DNA from: Kwoniella bestiolae CBS 10118
Lineage: Eukaryota > Basidiomycota > Tremellomycetes > Tremellales > Cryptococcaceae
Length of the DNA stretch: 64,000 nucleotides
Direction of reading: 5' to 3'
Assembly: GCF_000512585.2 (NCBI RefSeq)
Contig: NC_089241.1
Span: forward strand, 4,668,001-4,732,000
The notes beneath the pieces were generated by a model. It was not told the origin of the DNA, did not search any database, and was given only the letters and a program-made list of their open reading frames with translations. Shown here one piece after another: positions 35,109 to 46,817 of the stretch; positions within the stretch are counted from its first letter, which is position 1, and each line of letters starts with the position of its first letter. The translations under genes were made by a program, and so were the position numbers.

Positions 35109-35844
35109 CGTGCTTGCTGAGGGAGGATATGGTATACGTCCGGTTGAATATGGGGTTGGTAGATGCTTGTTATTAGAGAGTTGGAAGTAAGAGTATATAT
35201 AGCGTACAATGTATTTACTAGACAAATGTATATGCCCACTCAGCGCATGTGACGTCCTTATATGTTAACGAGCACTGCATCTCTCCAGTACGAGTACGAT
35301 AGCTAGCCTTGTTCAATTGTTTGTTTATTTGTCTGTATGTTCACTTCATCATACTCGTAAAAACAATCCCCTAAGCCACCAGAAATCCGCACCAAGCACC
35401 ACCACATTTGGTGAGATACCGTAATGTAATGACATACTGGACACAGCAGCAGCAAGGTGTAGAGCAAGAACTCTGAGACAGAAACTCACTTGGATTTCAC
35501 ACCATGTATCGGGACATGTGTGTAACTCTAATCACCTTTAGCCATGAGTCAAGACGTCGATCATCTCCGGGTGACAATCCGTCCCTCCTTTTGCCCTGAG
35601 ATGTCAATCCTGTTGCTGACCCGGGGTAAGTCACCTACAGTAGCTAATGACGATGCCGTAAGACAGAAAAGTCAAAACAAGGTTGTTCCGGAAGCACCGT
35701 GAACGGAACGTCAGTCGCGTCCCAAGTATTCCTGTTTACTCATCCAAGGCATGTCGTGCGCTGCTCGTGGTGTACTCGTACTCGTACTGTGCAGGTTCAG
35801 TATCCGAATCTCAAAAGTATAGCTGGCAGTTCACGTGTATCTGA
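35109..35844. promoter_or_regulatory. Divergent upstream region of secreted protein and PAPS transporter genes
   Basis: About 735 bp. The minus-strand TATATATA at 35194-35201 probably belongs to the secreted-protein gene. A CACGTG lies at about 35832, just before the upstream candidate start of the transporter. No gene recognised. Confidence 0.4.
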
Positions 35845-37317
35845 ATGACTTGCTATGTCATAAAAGTACCACCCACCTTCGGCTACAGATTTATATCAAC
35901 GTTGTCTGCAACACCTCCTGCTCTTCCTGGAAGTCCGACACACAAAATGAAGAAGCGAAGTCGGATCCAAGATTCTCTAGGCTTCCAGGCGATGGGCCTG
36001 TTATGTTCTTTTACGATGTATGGTTATTTGCAGGAGAAGATCATGTCGGGCACTTATGGTATGTCCCATCCTGTTTCGAGTAGTACTTGATCCCATTACA
36101 TCTCAGTCGCTCGCAAGCACACATCTGACCATCTGGTATTTTGTATAACCCAATAGGTCCGCACAAGTTCCGTTCCACCGTCATTCTCGTAGCGTTCAAC
36201 CGCCTCGCCGGAATACTCGTAGCGATCTACATGCAATCCTACCATCTTGGCAACTCCCTTAGACCGCGACATCCCATCTGGGCCTATGCTTCAGTCTCGC
36301 TCTCCAACTTTCTTTCCACACTGTGTCAATACGAGGCACTAAAATATGTGAACTTCACCACGCAGACACTTGGGAAATGCTCAAAAATGATTCCTGTGCT
36401 TTTGCTTGGCGTGTTGGTATATGGGAAGAAATACTCGTGGAGGAATTACGCGGCGGTCGGGTTGGTCACGATAGGCACAACGGTGTATATGGTGACTACT
36501 GTGAGTGGATCTGTTGTTAATGCTAGCAAGAACCAGTCACTCTCGAAGGATGAGCTGAAAGCGACGGAATTATGTGCTGTGGTAGAATATCAAATCGTCA
36601 GACAACAAATTCTCAACGGTCCGAGGGATAGGCCTGTTGGTTGGGTATCTCCTATTCGACGCTTTGGCAAGCACGACTGAGGCGAGGTTGTTCCAAAGGG
36701 GGAATGAAAGATCGAGAGCAAAGGACAAATCGAGCAAGGATACTTCGGCGGGGTTCTCGAAAGATGAAATGGTTTACGATCAGATGTTGTGGACTAATAT
36801 CTGTTCTTTGGGTGTATCTGGTTTCGGTGAGTCATACTTAACCCTTCATTCAGCGTTTTTTTTTTTTTGTTTTTTTTTTTCCCTTTCCGCTGTCTTCTCG
36901 CTGACCGACGCTAAACCACCGACTCCAGTCATATCAACAGACAAGAGACGATCCTTATCCTCGTTCCTCCAGATCGCCTTCTCTCCTTACGGACCACGTC
37001 TCCTCCTGGACATTGCCCTCCTTTCCCTTTCAGCATCAATCGGTCTCATATTCCTGCTTACGGTGATCGCGACGTTCGGCGCATTGACCTGTAGTACTCT
37101 TATGACCAGTCGTCAATTCCTATCTATCGTACTCAATGGAGTGGCGTTCAGAAATGGCAGGAACGTAGGCACGCTGGGCTGGATCGGAATAGGGTACGTT
37201 GCGAGCGGTGTGCAGCTGGAGTTGTCGAACAAGAAAAAGGTGAAGCAGGAAAAAGAGGACATGCCTTTATCTCCTACAAAGCATGGCAAGGGCAAGGAAA
37301 GTAGTGCGTCGACCTGA
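35845..37317 (+). CDS. PAPS transporter (SLC35B2/UAA family) module
   Basis: Golgi transporter bringing 3'-phosphoadenosine 5'-phosphosulfate into the lumen. Exons 35845-36058, 36157-36573, 36632-36826 and 36929 onward. The alternative start at 35947 (MKKRSRIQDSLGFQ) fits the family better. Signatures are YGYLQEKIMSGTYG, LVAFNRLAGILVAIYMQSYH, ASVSLSNFLSTLCQYEALKY, VNFTTQTLGKCSKMIPVLLL and FLLTVIATFGALTCSTLMTS then RQFLSIVLNGVAF, closely following animal PAPST1. About ten helices. If intron 37304-37361 (or to 37400) is not spliced, the protein stops at 37317 after KESSAST. If it is spliced, the frame continues into the sulfotransferase. UDP-sugar carriers of the same family are a weaker alternative. 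Confidence 0.88.
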
Positions 37318-37361
37318 GCCATATCCCATATCAAGGTGTTATTACTGATTTCGTCAACCAG

Positions 37362-38482
37362 ATACTGGAACTCTCGCCAGGTACCTTTTTCTCCCTATAG
37401 TCGGAGGTATACTGGCGCACATCACGTCCATCATCCTTATTCCTTCCCATATTGCCATTCAATCGAGATCCGCAGAGCTCTTTCCAACAAGTCCAATCTT
37501 CACTTATGGCAATCAGACATATACTCGATCGCAGATACAGCATCTCAGCGCAACCACCAATTGTCCAGAACCACCAAAACGGTAAGCAAAGATTTGATCT
37601 TCTCACCAAGCTTGAGTGCTAAATTTGTTGGATCTCGTACACAGGTCCTTCTATCCATTCGAAATACCCAGAACCGCACTGGCTTCTTTCCCCAGATCAG
37701 GCAACACCTTCACTCGCGAGCTGGTCGAACACAGTACTGGGTATTTCACCACCGATGTATTCTGTAACTCGCCTCATTGGTACAAGTTCCATCAAGAATA
37801 CTTTGAAGAGGCATGCGAACATCCTGAGAACAATCTTCTAGTAAAGACACATGCACCAGTGAGCTTTTCTGTGTCTTTTCTGCGAAAGTGCATACAACTC
37901 ACATTCACCTGTCTTGTCTATCGGTCTCAGGAATTCACCTCATACGGCGATGACGATGCCGAGTGGTTGCCCCTAGTAGAGGAATTCGAACGTATCGTCC
38001 AAGTGGTCCGTAATCCATTGGACTCATTATGGTCATTCTGGCATTTCCTCCGAAACGATCTCAACCACACTTCCCGAATTGCAGGCATCGATCTCTTAGG
38101 CCTACATCACTTGTCCGAGTTAGATCTGATGGCTCACGCATGGGTGCAACACACGGAGTACTGGATGAACTTGGACAAACCCAGAGTAATGGTGCGGTAC
38201 GAAGATTTCAGGGGTCCAGATCAGATACAGCATCTCTCAAGGGTATTGACGACTCTCCTCCCCGATGATCAGTTACCGGAAATGGAGAGGTTGATATGTG
38301 CGGATGATGATAGGAAGATTGCCTATCAATCGAGGAAGGCGAGGAATTTCTACTCGTGGGATCATTATGACCCGGAGTTGAGACAGCTCATTCTGGAGGC
38401 GGTCAAGGGACCATGGTGTGCGCTGGGCTATGAGGATCTGTTAAGGAAGGAACGTGGAATAAAGGGTGTAGATTGTGATTGA
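37362..38482 (+). CDS. Sulfotransferase module, probably fused to the PAPS transporter
   Basis: PAPS-dependent sulfotransferase (Sulfotransfer_1/WSCD-like). Exons about 37362-37581, 37645-37858 and 37931-38482; the last intron (72 nt) is open in frame and could be retained. It begins with a membrane segment (FLPIVGGILAHITSIILIP), then lumenal sequence. The 5'-phosphosulfate loop is ASFPRSGNTFTRELVE and the 3'-phosphate motif is VVRNPLDSLWSFWHF; VMVRYEDFRGPD follows, as in active members. There is no in-frame ATG before residue about 200 of this module, so its start must come from upstream: from transporter exon 4 by splicing in phase (donor GTGCGT at 37304), or from the internal transporter Met codon at 37261. 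Confidence 0.88.
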
Positions 38483-38562
38483 TCTTCATATGTAATAGCT
38501 ACGCTGTATCATCCATCTGTTGTATATTAGTCATTTACATCACCATATACATGCGATTCATT

Positions 38563-40154
38563 TTATTGCCGCCTCGCCCCTGCATTACGAGAGTCCATCA
38601 GACACCTATCGAGATCGCTCTGCAGCTCTGGTATACCTAATTCGGAGCAATGCTGGATTGCTCTTTCACCCGTTGGACCATGTAGTTCACCTTTGGCCGC
38701 TAAGCGCTGAAAGATGCTGTTTTGGTGGGACTTGTCAGTGTAGTCCGCAATAGTAATACATACATCGGATATGGAGCGGGATAGGGGGAGTGGTACTCAC
38801 TGATGGCACATGTCAAGTTGAAATGTCAACCACGATATAGTCATCCCACTTGAGTCCCGCCGTCTCTCGGTGTAGGAAGGGTGTTCCTCATGAACCGCAT
38901 ATTGTCCAGGGAGGACGTAGAGATCGATACCCGAGAGATATAGTTGTGCGGTAAATGCTCCTCTGTCGTATCCGTAGCCCTGATCCAGCTCTTCTGTCAG
39001 TAGATGATGCTGTATTTCACTTCACAAATACAAGATGCCAGCAGTACTCACAACCAGCCGCTGATCGTACCACACATCCGCATCCCTTCTGAAAATCGCA
39101 TACACCTCGTATCCAAATTCGAATTCCGTGACTTCATAATAATCCGTAGAAGCCGCATCCACAGCCCGATTGTATTCTGTTGCATGGGACAAGACGGGAT
39201 TATGGGTCTCGAATGCGTCCAGAGTGAGATTATGGAACAAGGTGGATAATTCCTGTTATATGTGAGTGGTAAGTTCGCACAAAGGTGAAGAGGACTGATC
39301 TTAGGGATGAAGGGTACTCACTTTCTTACTGGTAGGACACAAATCCCTTTTCCGAGCGAAAGCTGGATCAACCCACTCATAAGATGGTATGACCAATGCC
39401 GCCCTTCCTTGATCCAGGTTTTTCAACCATTTCTTATCCCTTACATTGGCTCTGAACTCTTCTAAACCCTTCTGCGGATCCGTACAGGCTTCGAAATCCG
39501 CGTCCCACAATAACACCCACTCAGTCCCCGCAAAGGTATGCGCGACCGTCCTCCATGTATTAGGCTGTAGAAGTTCTGAAGAGGTGACCAAGTGGATATC
39601 GACATTCTGCGATAGTGATGGATGTGTATCAAACAATTTGTCGAGCAGGAGTAGATCGCGAGTAGCTAATTTATGACGAGGGGGAATGTAATACGCTACT
39701 GATATAGGAGCTACAGTACAATCACATGATGAGCAATGAAAGATAAGAGATCGCTCGTAGCATAAATCAACTCACCTCGTCGTTTCTCAGCGAGTCTCAC
39801 GAGTCTCCCCAGCCTATCAGATGTCAACCAAGTTATCATGGTAACATCCTCTGAAGCAAAAGCACCCTTCCGCTTCTTGTAGTACGGGATCACCTTGGCC
39901 TCATAGCTATTGTGGGCGAATGCCTTCTTCAAGAGAGATTTGATAATCGGATCGAGGGGGGTTTGGTCGAATAGAGCGGTGGTGTTGACCAGCTCGTTGC
40001 CCTGGTACGAGTAGGTGTACTTTAACGGGTCGATCTGAGTTGGCCAGAGGATCTCAGAACCGACTGAAGGGTGAGGGGACGTCTGGCGCGACACTAGCCA
40101 TATCGCTGCGGTGAGAAGCAGGAGGTACCATGACCACCTTGGAATCAGCGGCAT
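38563..40154 (-). CDS. Type II membrane glycosyltransferase, GT49 (LARGE/B4GAT1-like)
   Basis: Golgi glycosyltransferase of family GT49; animal members add glucuronic acid or xylose-glucuronic acid units. Exons 40154-39776, 39710-39322, 39252-39052, 38979-38801 and 38716-38563 join in phase to about 433 residues. The start MPLIPRWSWYLLLLTAAIWL gives a signal anchor; an upstream in-frame Met at 40211 is less likely. Catalytic region: ISVAYYIPPRHKLATRDLL, NVDIHLVTS, then the metal-binding EWVLLWDADFE. C-terminal part: YYEVTEFEFGYEVYAIFRRD, then GYGYDRGAFTAQLYLSGIDL and YVLPGQYAVHEEHPS with the conserved His. Its 3' end lies about 80 bp from the sulfotransferase stop. The donor sugar is not predictable from sequence. 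Confidence 0.86.
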
Positions 40155-42528
40155 GATCCAGGCTGAATGATCATTGCATCGGGCACTATCAATCGCTAAG
40201 ATGACGCACACGATACATATCGAGAATGACAGGAAATGATACAGCTTTGTTCGAGACGCGTCAATTCACATTTCACCACGCGAAGTTAGATTCATGTGAT
40301 AGTTACGTACACCCAAGCCAGCCAGCCCTCCTAAAGTATCTGGTATCCTTCTAGAATAGCTCCTTACGAGTAGAAATAAATCAAGCCAGCCTCAAGATCA
40401 AGGATGCAGATCCAAGCACCATTGTGATGGATGAGGACACCTCTTCGCTTTATGACTTCGAATTGTATATGGCTGCCCCCAGAATTCTGAGATGATATTG
40501 GGCATTCGCCAGCAAAGGCCGAAATTAAGCGGAATCGCACGCGCACATGCGCGGACATGCACCTGGTTTTGGGTACATACACACCCGGGTGATACACATG
40601 TGACTTATATATTCGCAGCAACAAGCGTCCTATCGCGGGATTGCTCGAGAGTCAATTGCGAATTTGAAGCGAGACTTGCGAAACGATCAATGCCTTAGTC
40701 CTTAGGCGACTCAGCTGGCTATTTTCTGCAGCATGGTATGCCCCAGGAGGCTAGTCAATTGATTTTACGGCAAACATCTCGGGTCGTAGGATGCTAGTCC
40801 TTGATTTTCGACTTTCAAGCTCTTCGAGAGTCTGCTTTGCAAGCTGACATTTGCAGGAGAGCCACATGGAATTTTGTGATTGACCAATTCAGCACAGATC
40901 CTATGATGCACCATCTTCCGTCGAGTATCTATCTCCATGGAGCCGATGAGCCAAAGTACAGCCTTTTGCGGAATGGTCGAGAGCCAGCTGTCATATAGTC
41001 AGTTGTGATAGCTATTCAGAATTGTGTTTCTCGACTGCATTCTTTGGACGGCTGTCTTGAACTGCACTTGATAAGCGCTGGATTGGAAAGACATGGACAC
41101 TTCTGTCCGGGGACGTTGGAGCGAGAGGTCGCCCCAATGACATCGTCTTCCCTGTTCAATGCCCTCGTTCTTATCTATGATCAGTCTTATCTTTCTAAAT
41201 ATATCAGCAGACAGATAAGTTCTTCGCTTACTGGCTCCACTGCTAATCGTTTGTTTCCTACCCCAACGAAAGCTTGTGTCCTTCCTGATAAGACATCCTG
41301 CATGCACCCAACTGCTCGAGAAAAGGGACATACGAGAACAATGAAGTTGCAGCTGGACCCATGCCGGTCACTGAAAGTTCCTGAAACTGCACTCTGCGTG
41401 ACTTCCAGTCACCGATATCGGCGGCGACATCATGTGGATCATCTCAGGTAGACTGCGGTGGTACACGCTTTCGTAATCGATTGGCGAAACTCAGCGAATG
41501 GGGAGTCAGATGTATTTGGGCCTATCAGCCATACTGCTCCAGCTCAGTACCGATGTGGAGTGAAATTTGATCGGACTAGTCGGTCAATCACCAAGTCGAG
41601 CTGAAGACTCTCGGCGCATTGACCACGATGACCAGCATCAGACTGCTTGTCAACTGATGCTCTTCTTGCCCATCCCTTTATCCGCCCAATCAGAAGGCTG
41701 TAGTCTCACATCATCTCAGATGAAAGCTTCATGGCCCTCTTACACGCATGTTTCTCTAAATTGCGATAATGCTTTAACCACATGGGCAGGAATTGCTTTG
41801 TTACGTCTCGTCACCATATGGTCACTTCACCCATGCGCATGATCAAAGCATATTCTCGCTCCACACCGTGTGTGTAGACTAATCATCACAAATAAGGTGG
41901 GTTCGCATGGGATAAGTGGCTGCAATGGTCAAATCACGCAGCTTGAAAAAGATTGCAGCTTCCGCCAACTAAGCTAAGCGCAGTTCGAAAGCCGGAGAAT
42001 GAAACGCGGGGGACGTATCTCCGGAAAATCCGTATCGATAGTCCAATATTCGGAGTGATGTCAGCGGTATCAACTCGTAACAAGCAATATTGTGTCGTCA
42101 CCATGCGGTACATCAATCAGTCTTGTGATAAGCCTTCAGGTTCGGTTATGATAATCATGATCGGTTCCATGCGTTAGCCAGCGATATTCTGTCTTCCAGC
42201 TCTGTGAGAGAGACAGAAGGTGGTAGCGTGGAGCATATGCCAAGAGCTTACTTGTCAGGGACGAACTGTTAAAAAAGCTATCTTAAGTTTCCTGATTCCC
42301 AATGCGACCGCATGGCACTTTTCTCGTCTGCATCACCACCTTTACAGAAGCTCGGTTGTAAGATAAGCAGGTGAAATTGCAACTCCCAGTCGCCGTGACA
42401 TGGCATGGATATATGCATATATATATATTTATGCCCCAAGCACCAACCGGAGATCGCATGACTTATTCATTCTGCAACGCATATTCCCTCCTGACTGCAG
42501 AGAATATCTCAGCAATAAATCAAGCAAG
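40155..42528. other. Gene-poor interval of 2.4 kb
   Basis: No convincing gene. The longest open frame (41005-41451, plus) lacks motifs and splice support, and competes with open frames on the other strand. No inverted repeats, terminal repeats or tRNA-like pattern were seen by eye. It probably holds the upstream regions of the GT49 and peptide-transporter genes; a non-coding RNA is possible. Confidence 0.4.
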
Positions 42529-44738
42529 ATGAGTGAGTGGGATCCCAGTCTATATGACCGAACGACTTGGCTGATTGCTGGGATGACAACGACTTGCCAG
42601 GTAATCAAACAGATGCCATCCAAGATATGCAGGCAGCCCCACTTCCCGTGGTAGGCATGCCAGGTGCCAGCACGTCCGAGAAGGACAAGCACAAGTCGGA
42701 GATGGCAGCTTTGACGACCGTTGGTCCAGCGGATGAACATCTTCTTGGGGAAGATTCACCAACGAGCGAGGAGATGGCCACTCTGCGAAAAGTACCTGCC
42801 ACTATGCCGTGAGTATGATTTTTGAGCCATTTTCTCCTCTTGGTCGAGGTATCCTCCCCCTTTGTCTCTGGCAACGATAAATACATGCTGATACTATGCA
42901 CTCTAGGTGGGTCGGTATCGCCATGTGTCTGATCGAGTTTGCAGAGCGTGCTTCCTATTATGGCTCCAAAGGTGTGAGTCGAGGCATCCGTGGCTCTTTT
43001 TTTTTTTTTGGTTTTTTTTTTTTTTTAATTCTTCTTCTCGACACTTCCATCTCTTCTCCAGCTGCTGCTGACTCCAATCGCAGCCGTTCAACAACTTCAT
43101 AAATAATCCTTTGCCGAAGGGAGGAAACGGCGCAGGAGCTGTTGCACCCGGAGAAGCAGGCCTCAATCAGTCCGCGGGAGCCTTAGGTCTCGGGTCCGTC
43201 GATGCCTCGGCCCTCACCAACCTTTTCACCTTCCTCGCCTACGTCATCCCCATCTGGGGTGGTATCGTAGCTGATACCAAGTGGGGTCGATTCAAGACCA
43301 TCTGCGTCGGTACCGCTGTCGGTGCCATTGCCCACATTCTTCTGGTTATTCCCGCAATTCCCGCTGTTATCGCCAAACCCAATGGATCTTTGGGTGCCTT
43401 CATCATTTCCATCGTCATCCTAGCCTTCGCCGCTGGGTTCATCAAGCCTTCACTTGGACCTTTGCTTTGTGATCAAATACCCTATCGCCACCCAATCGTC
43501 AAGACCCTCAAGTCAGGCGAACGAGTAATCGTCGACCCTGGTGTGACCGTTGAAAGATGGCTTTTGATCTTCTACATGTGTATCAACATCGGAGGGTTCT
43601 TTGCCGTTGCCACTTCTTATGCTGAGCGGCTCGTCGGATTCTGGCTGGCTTACTTGCTCCCTGGTATCGTCTATTTCCTCATGCCAATCGTGCTTGTTCT
43701 TTGTGCCAAGAAACTCCACAAGGCTCCTCCTCAAGGCTCAGTAGTCGTGGAGACTTGGCGAGTAGTCAAACTCCTCATGTCCAAGGGCGGATGGCGCAAA
43801 TGCCTCAGTGGGAAAGATGAATTCTGGAATCGAGCCAAACCTTCTCACATCGCCCAGACCGAGGGTTCAGTCGATACCACCAAGGTATTATGGGATGACC
43901 GATTTGTAGACGAGATCCGACAATCGCTTAGTGCTTGTGCGGTGTTCATGATCATCCCTATCTACGTCTTGGCGGATGGTGGTCTCGGGAACCAAATGAA
44001 CGACATGTCGGTTGCTATGACCCTGAACGGTGTACCGAACGATCTCATCTCCAACTGGAACCCTCTCGCCATCATTGTCTTCTCGCCCATTCTTACCTAC
44101 ATAATTTACCCTTGGCTCGCCAAGTTGGGCTTCCCTCTCAAGCCCATGACTAGGATGTTTATCGGTTTCATGCTCGGTGCTCTGACTTGCGTACTCTCCG
44201 CCATCATCCAGTGGAGGATCTACAAGACTTCACCGTGTGGGTATTACGCCACGACTTGCGATGAAGTATCTCCCGTATCCCTGTGGTGGCAAGTGCCTCT
44301 CTACACCTTCCCTGCTATTGGCGAGTTATTCGTCTACGTCACATCTTACGAAATTGCATATACCAGATCGCCAGCCAGGATGAAGGGTTTGGTTTATTCG
44401 ATCTCGTTGTTCAATCAGGCTATCGCTTCAGCCCTCTCACTCGCCTTATCAAACGTCATTGTCGAGTGAGTGTGGAACCGGAGCTTTCATGACTGTGAAT
44501 TGTGAGCTGACTTTCGCCTGCCGTCGCCCTTAGCCCCAACCTCGTTTGGCCATGGGTAGCTCTTGCAATCGCCTGTTTCCTCTCCGCCTTCCTCTTCCCA
44601 ACTTACTTCAAGCACCTCGACGATCCCGTTGAGGATTTCGCGGATGCCGACAGACAAGCTGGTGTCCTGCAACAACCGGTCCTCCTCAACCAAGAGTCCA
44701 GAGGTCATCGAGTTGGGGATGTAGAGGAGAAGGCTTGA
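42529..44738 (+). CDS. PTR2: POT/PTR2-family di/tripeptide:H+ symporter
   Basis: Proton-coupled peptide importer of the plasma membrane. Exons 42529-42532 (ATGA only), 42601-42808, 42907-42973, 43084-44465 and 44534-44738 join in phase to about 621 residues. A soluble N-terminus (MSNQTDAIQDMQ...) of about 70 residues precedes helix 1 with the PTR2 signature IEFAERASYYGSKGPFNNFI. Then LFTFLAYVIPIWGGIVADTK and the second signature FYMCINIGGFFAVATSYAE. The C-terminal half has PLYTFPAIGELFVYVTSYEI and PARMKGLVYSISLFNQAIAS. The first frame has no ATG upstream of 42627, which together with GTGAGT at 42533 and TTGCCAG at 42600 supports the 4-nt first exon; starting at 42627 would be the alternative. 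Intron 3 has a T13-GG-T15 tract. Confidence 0.93.
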
Positions 44739-45036
44739 GCGACGACCTAGAGGTAAGAGCGAAGAAGTCCGGCGTAGCGCACTCTTTTTGACACAACGAA
44801 TTATACGCACTCTCTTCGTTACTTCCATATCCTTGTATCTTTTCCTTTGAATAGAAATGAAATTGATTTCCCAAGTCATTCACCCTTCGAGGGTGTTGCA
44901 ATAGGCTCCAATCAAATCGCGCGTAATGAGAAATAGAGTGTGAGATGTCTTGACTCTGCATTGAGATGACTCATTCTTTATATATCTGATATATGTCCTC
45001 TCGCAGTATCCCAAGGTCACGATTTCCTCGCATCGT

Positions 45037-46444
45037 CTAGGTCAGCCTCACGGGCGCACATTCAGGTGCCCTACCTCTATCAACCACCTTATTCCTGAGC
45101 TTGCCAATACCTGTAATTTCGATCTCCACAACATCACCATCCTTCAAGAATACCCCGGTCGAAAGACATACACCCGCTGGTGTACCTGTAGCGATGACAT
45201 CTCCAGGTTGGAGGGTGGTGCCCAGTGATATGGTTTCGATGAGAGTGGGAATGTCAAATATGAGCTCAGAGGTATTTTGGGATTGGACGGTATTCCCGTT
45301 GAGCTTGGTAGTCAGGTGCATGTTCTTGAAGTCGAGCATGGAGGCTGAGTGGAGTTCAGCAAGATCCTTAATCGCGGTGAAGAAGTTGGAAAAGAGAAAC
45401 TCACCATGCACCGCCCATGGTCCCATGGGACAGAAGGTGTCCAGTGACTTTCCGATGTAAAACTGTTTGTGATCTCTTTGTCTGTCCCTTGCGGTGACCT
45501 AGGGAAGATGTTAGTATTCGAACGGATCTATTTCGATTTGAGGGGATGACTTGAGAAGGATTGCAGGTAGCTTACATCGTTGACTATAGTCGCACCCCAA
45601 ACATGATCCCATGCATCCTCTCTCTTAATGCCAATACCACCTCGACCAATGATTATAGCAAGTTCACCTTCGTAGTCTACTGAGTTTGTGATGTCGGGGT
45701 GAGGATAGATATGAGCACCATTACCGACGATGGAAGAAGCTCGTTTGGTGAAGATGACTGGCGAAGGGCATGTCAGCTCATCTGGGGGTCATGTGAATGA
45801 GACGACAACAAGGGGAGCCTATTAGGGAGGGGGTCACATGGGCTTAAACTCACCTGGGAAATCTGGTTGAGCCTTGGTGTCGCTCTTGTCATATCCACTG
45901 CTGTGGAACTCCCTGCGCATCAGTCACATCAGTCAGCTTCGCCAGGACTAGCTTGTCATAGAAGGTCCCGTTTAAGGATCATCAGGCTGAACCCATAGAC
46001 AGGACATTCACTCACTCAGCATGCTCCTTATAATTCTTCCCCACACAAATAACGTCCCTTCCTCTGAGCGGAGCCAGGACAACTACATCGGCAACATTTT
46101 CTACTGGTGTACCAGGTATAAGAGTCTCATGGACTTTATCCCATTCTTCTATGAGGTGATGAATAGATCTGACGGGAGAATTGTCGGGAAATCTTAATGG
46201 AGTGACAGTAGTGGAAGAGGGATCGAGAAGCCCTACGATCGGACGAGGGTTGCCTTTGGTTCGGTCTGTTTCGAATGGAGGAGACGATCAGCAAAGCTTC
46301 ATTCCCACACTGCGTGCGTGTAGAGGTGTAGCCTTTTGTGTATGATGATGGACGGACACTGTGCTCACAGGAGACATATTTCCCACTACTGGGTATTTTG
46401 GTCTTTGACGACCGTCTGGCTTGGTTGGTATAAGCGAAATTCAT
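45037..46444 (-). CDS. Fumarylacetoacetate hydrolase (FAH) family protein
   Basis: Metal-dependent hydrolase or decarboxylase of the FAH superfamily (acylpyruvase/oxaloacetate-decarboxylase type). Exons 46444-46369, 46265-46016, 45912-45854, 45757-45576, 45498-45405 and 45344-45037 join in phase to about 322 residues. Catalytic core: RDVICVGKNYKEHAEE, FTKRASSIVGNGAHIYPHPD, then VDYEGELAIIIGRGG (metal-binding Glu), ATIVNDVTARDRQRDHKQF, LDTFCPMGPWAVHA, and QPGDVIATGTPAGV near the end. Length fits the short FAHD1-like group rather than true tyrosine-pathway fumarylacetoacetase (over 400 residues). The substrate is not evident. Same strand as the TauD gene behind it. Confidence 0.9.
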
Positions 46445-46817
46445 CCTCGATGTCTATTCGTCAGAGCTATAAGGATTGAAAGGATGGCATAGGCAAAACT
46501 AAGGTATACATAAGATCCTTTTGAATAGCATCACTTGTTGCCTGATATACGATGAGAGCATAGTGGTGACTAACATTAAGCTTCGGTTAACTGAGACACT
46601 TGTTTTCACATCTCACACTCTTTCTCAAGCTCCTCTTCACTCTGATCGGGAAATGCGCCTCTTCGCTCAGGTCCGATAGCCGGGTGAGATACATGGCGTC
46701 ACAGGAAATGCATACATAACCTTTGATGGGCTCTCATGTCGTGAAACAATACAAACACAACGTCCTTTTGACTGCTTCTATCTACACTATATACACCATG
46801 CTTACATCTTCTGGAAT
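46445..46817. other. Short intergenic region between TauD-type and FAH genes
   Basis: TauD-gene 3' flank on the left and FAH promoter on the right, both genes on the minus strand. Nothing recognised. Confidence 0.35.

Noticed and set aside
37616..38482. Sulfotransferase as a single 288-codon frame starting at 37616
   Set aside because: That frame has no true ATG at its start and retains a 72-nt intron with canonical ends; the PAPS-binding domain is spliced from upstream exons.
41005..41451. 148-codon open frame as a gene
   Set aside because: No recognisable motif, overlaps an open frame of similar length on the other strand, and no splice or promoter support.
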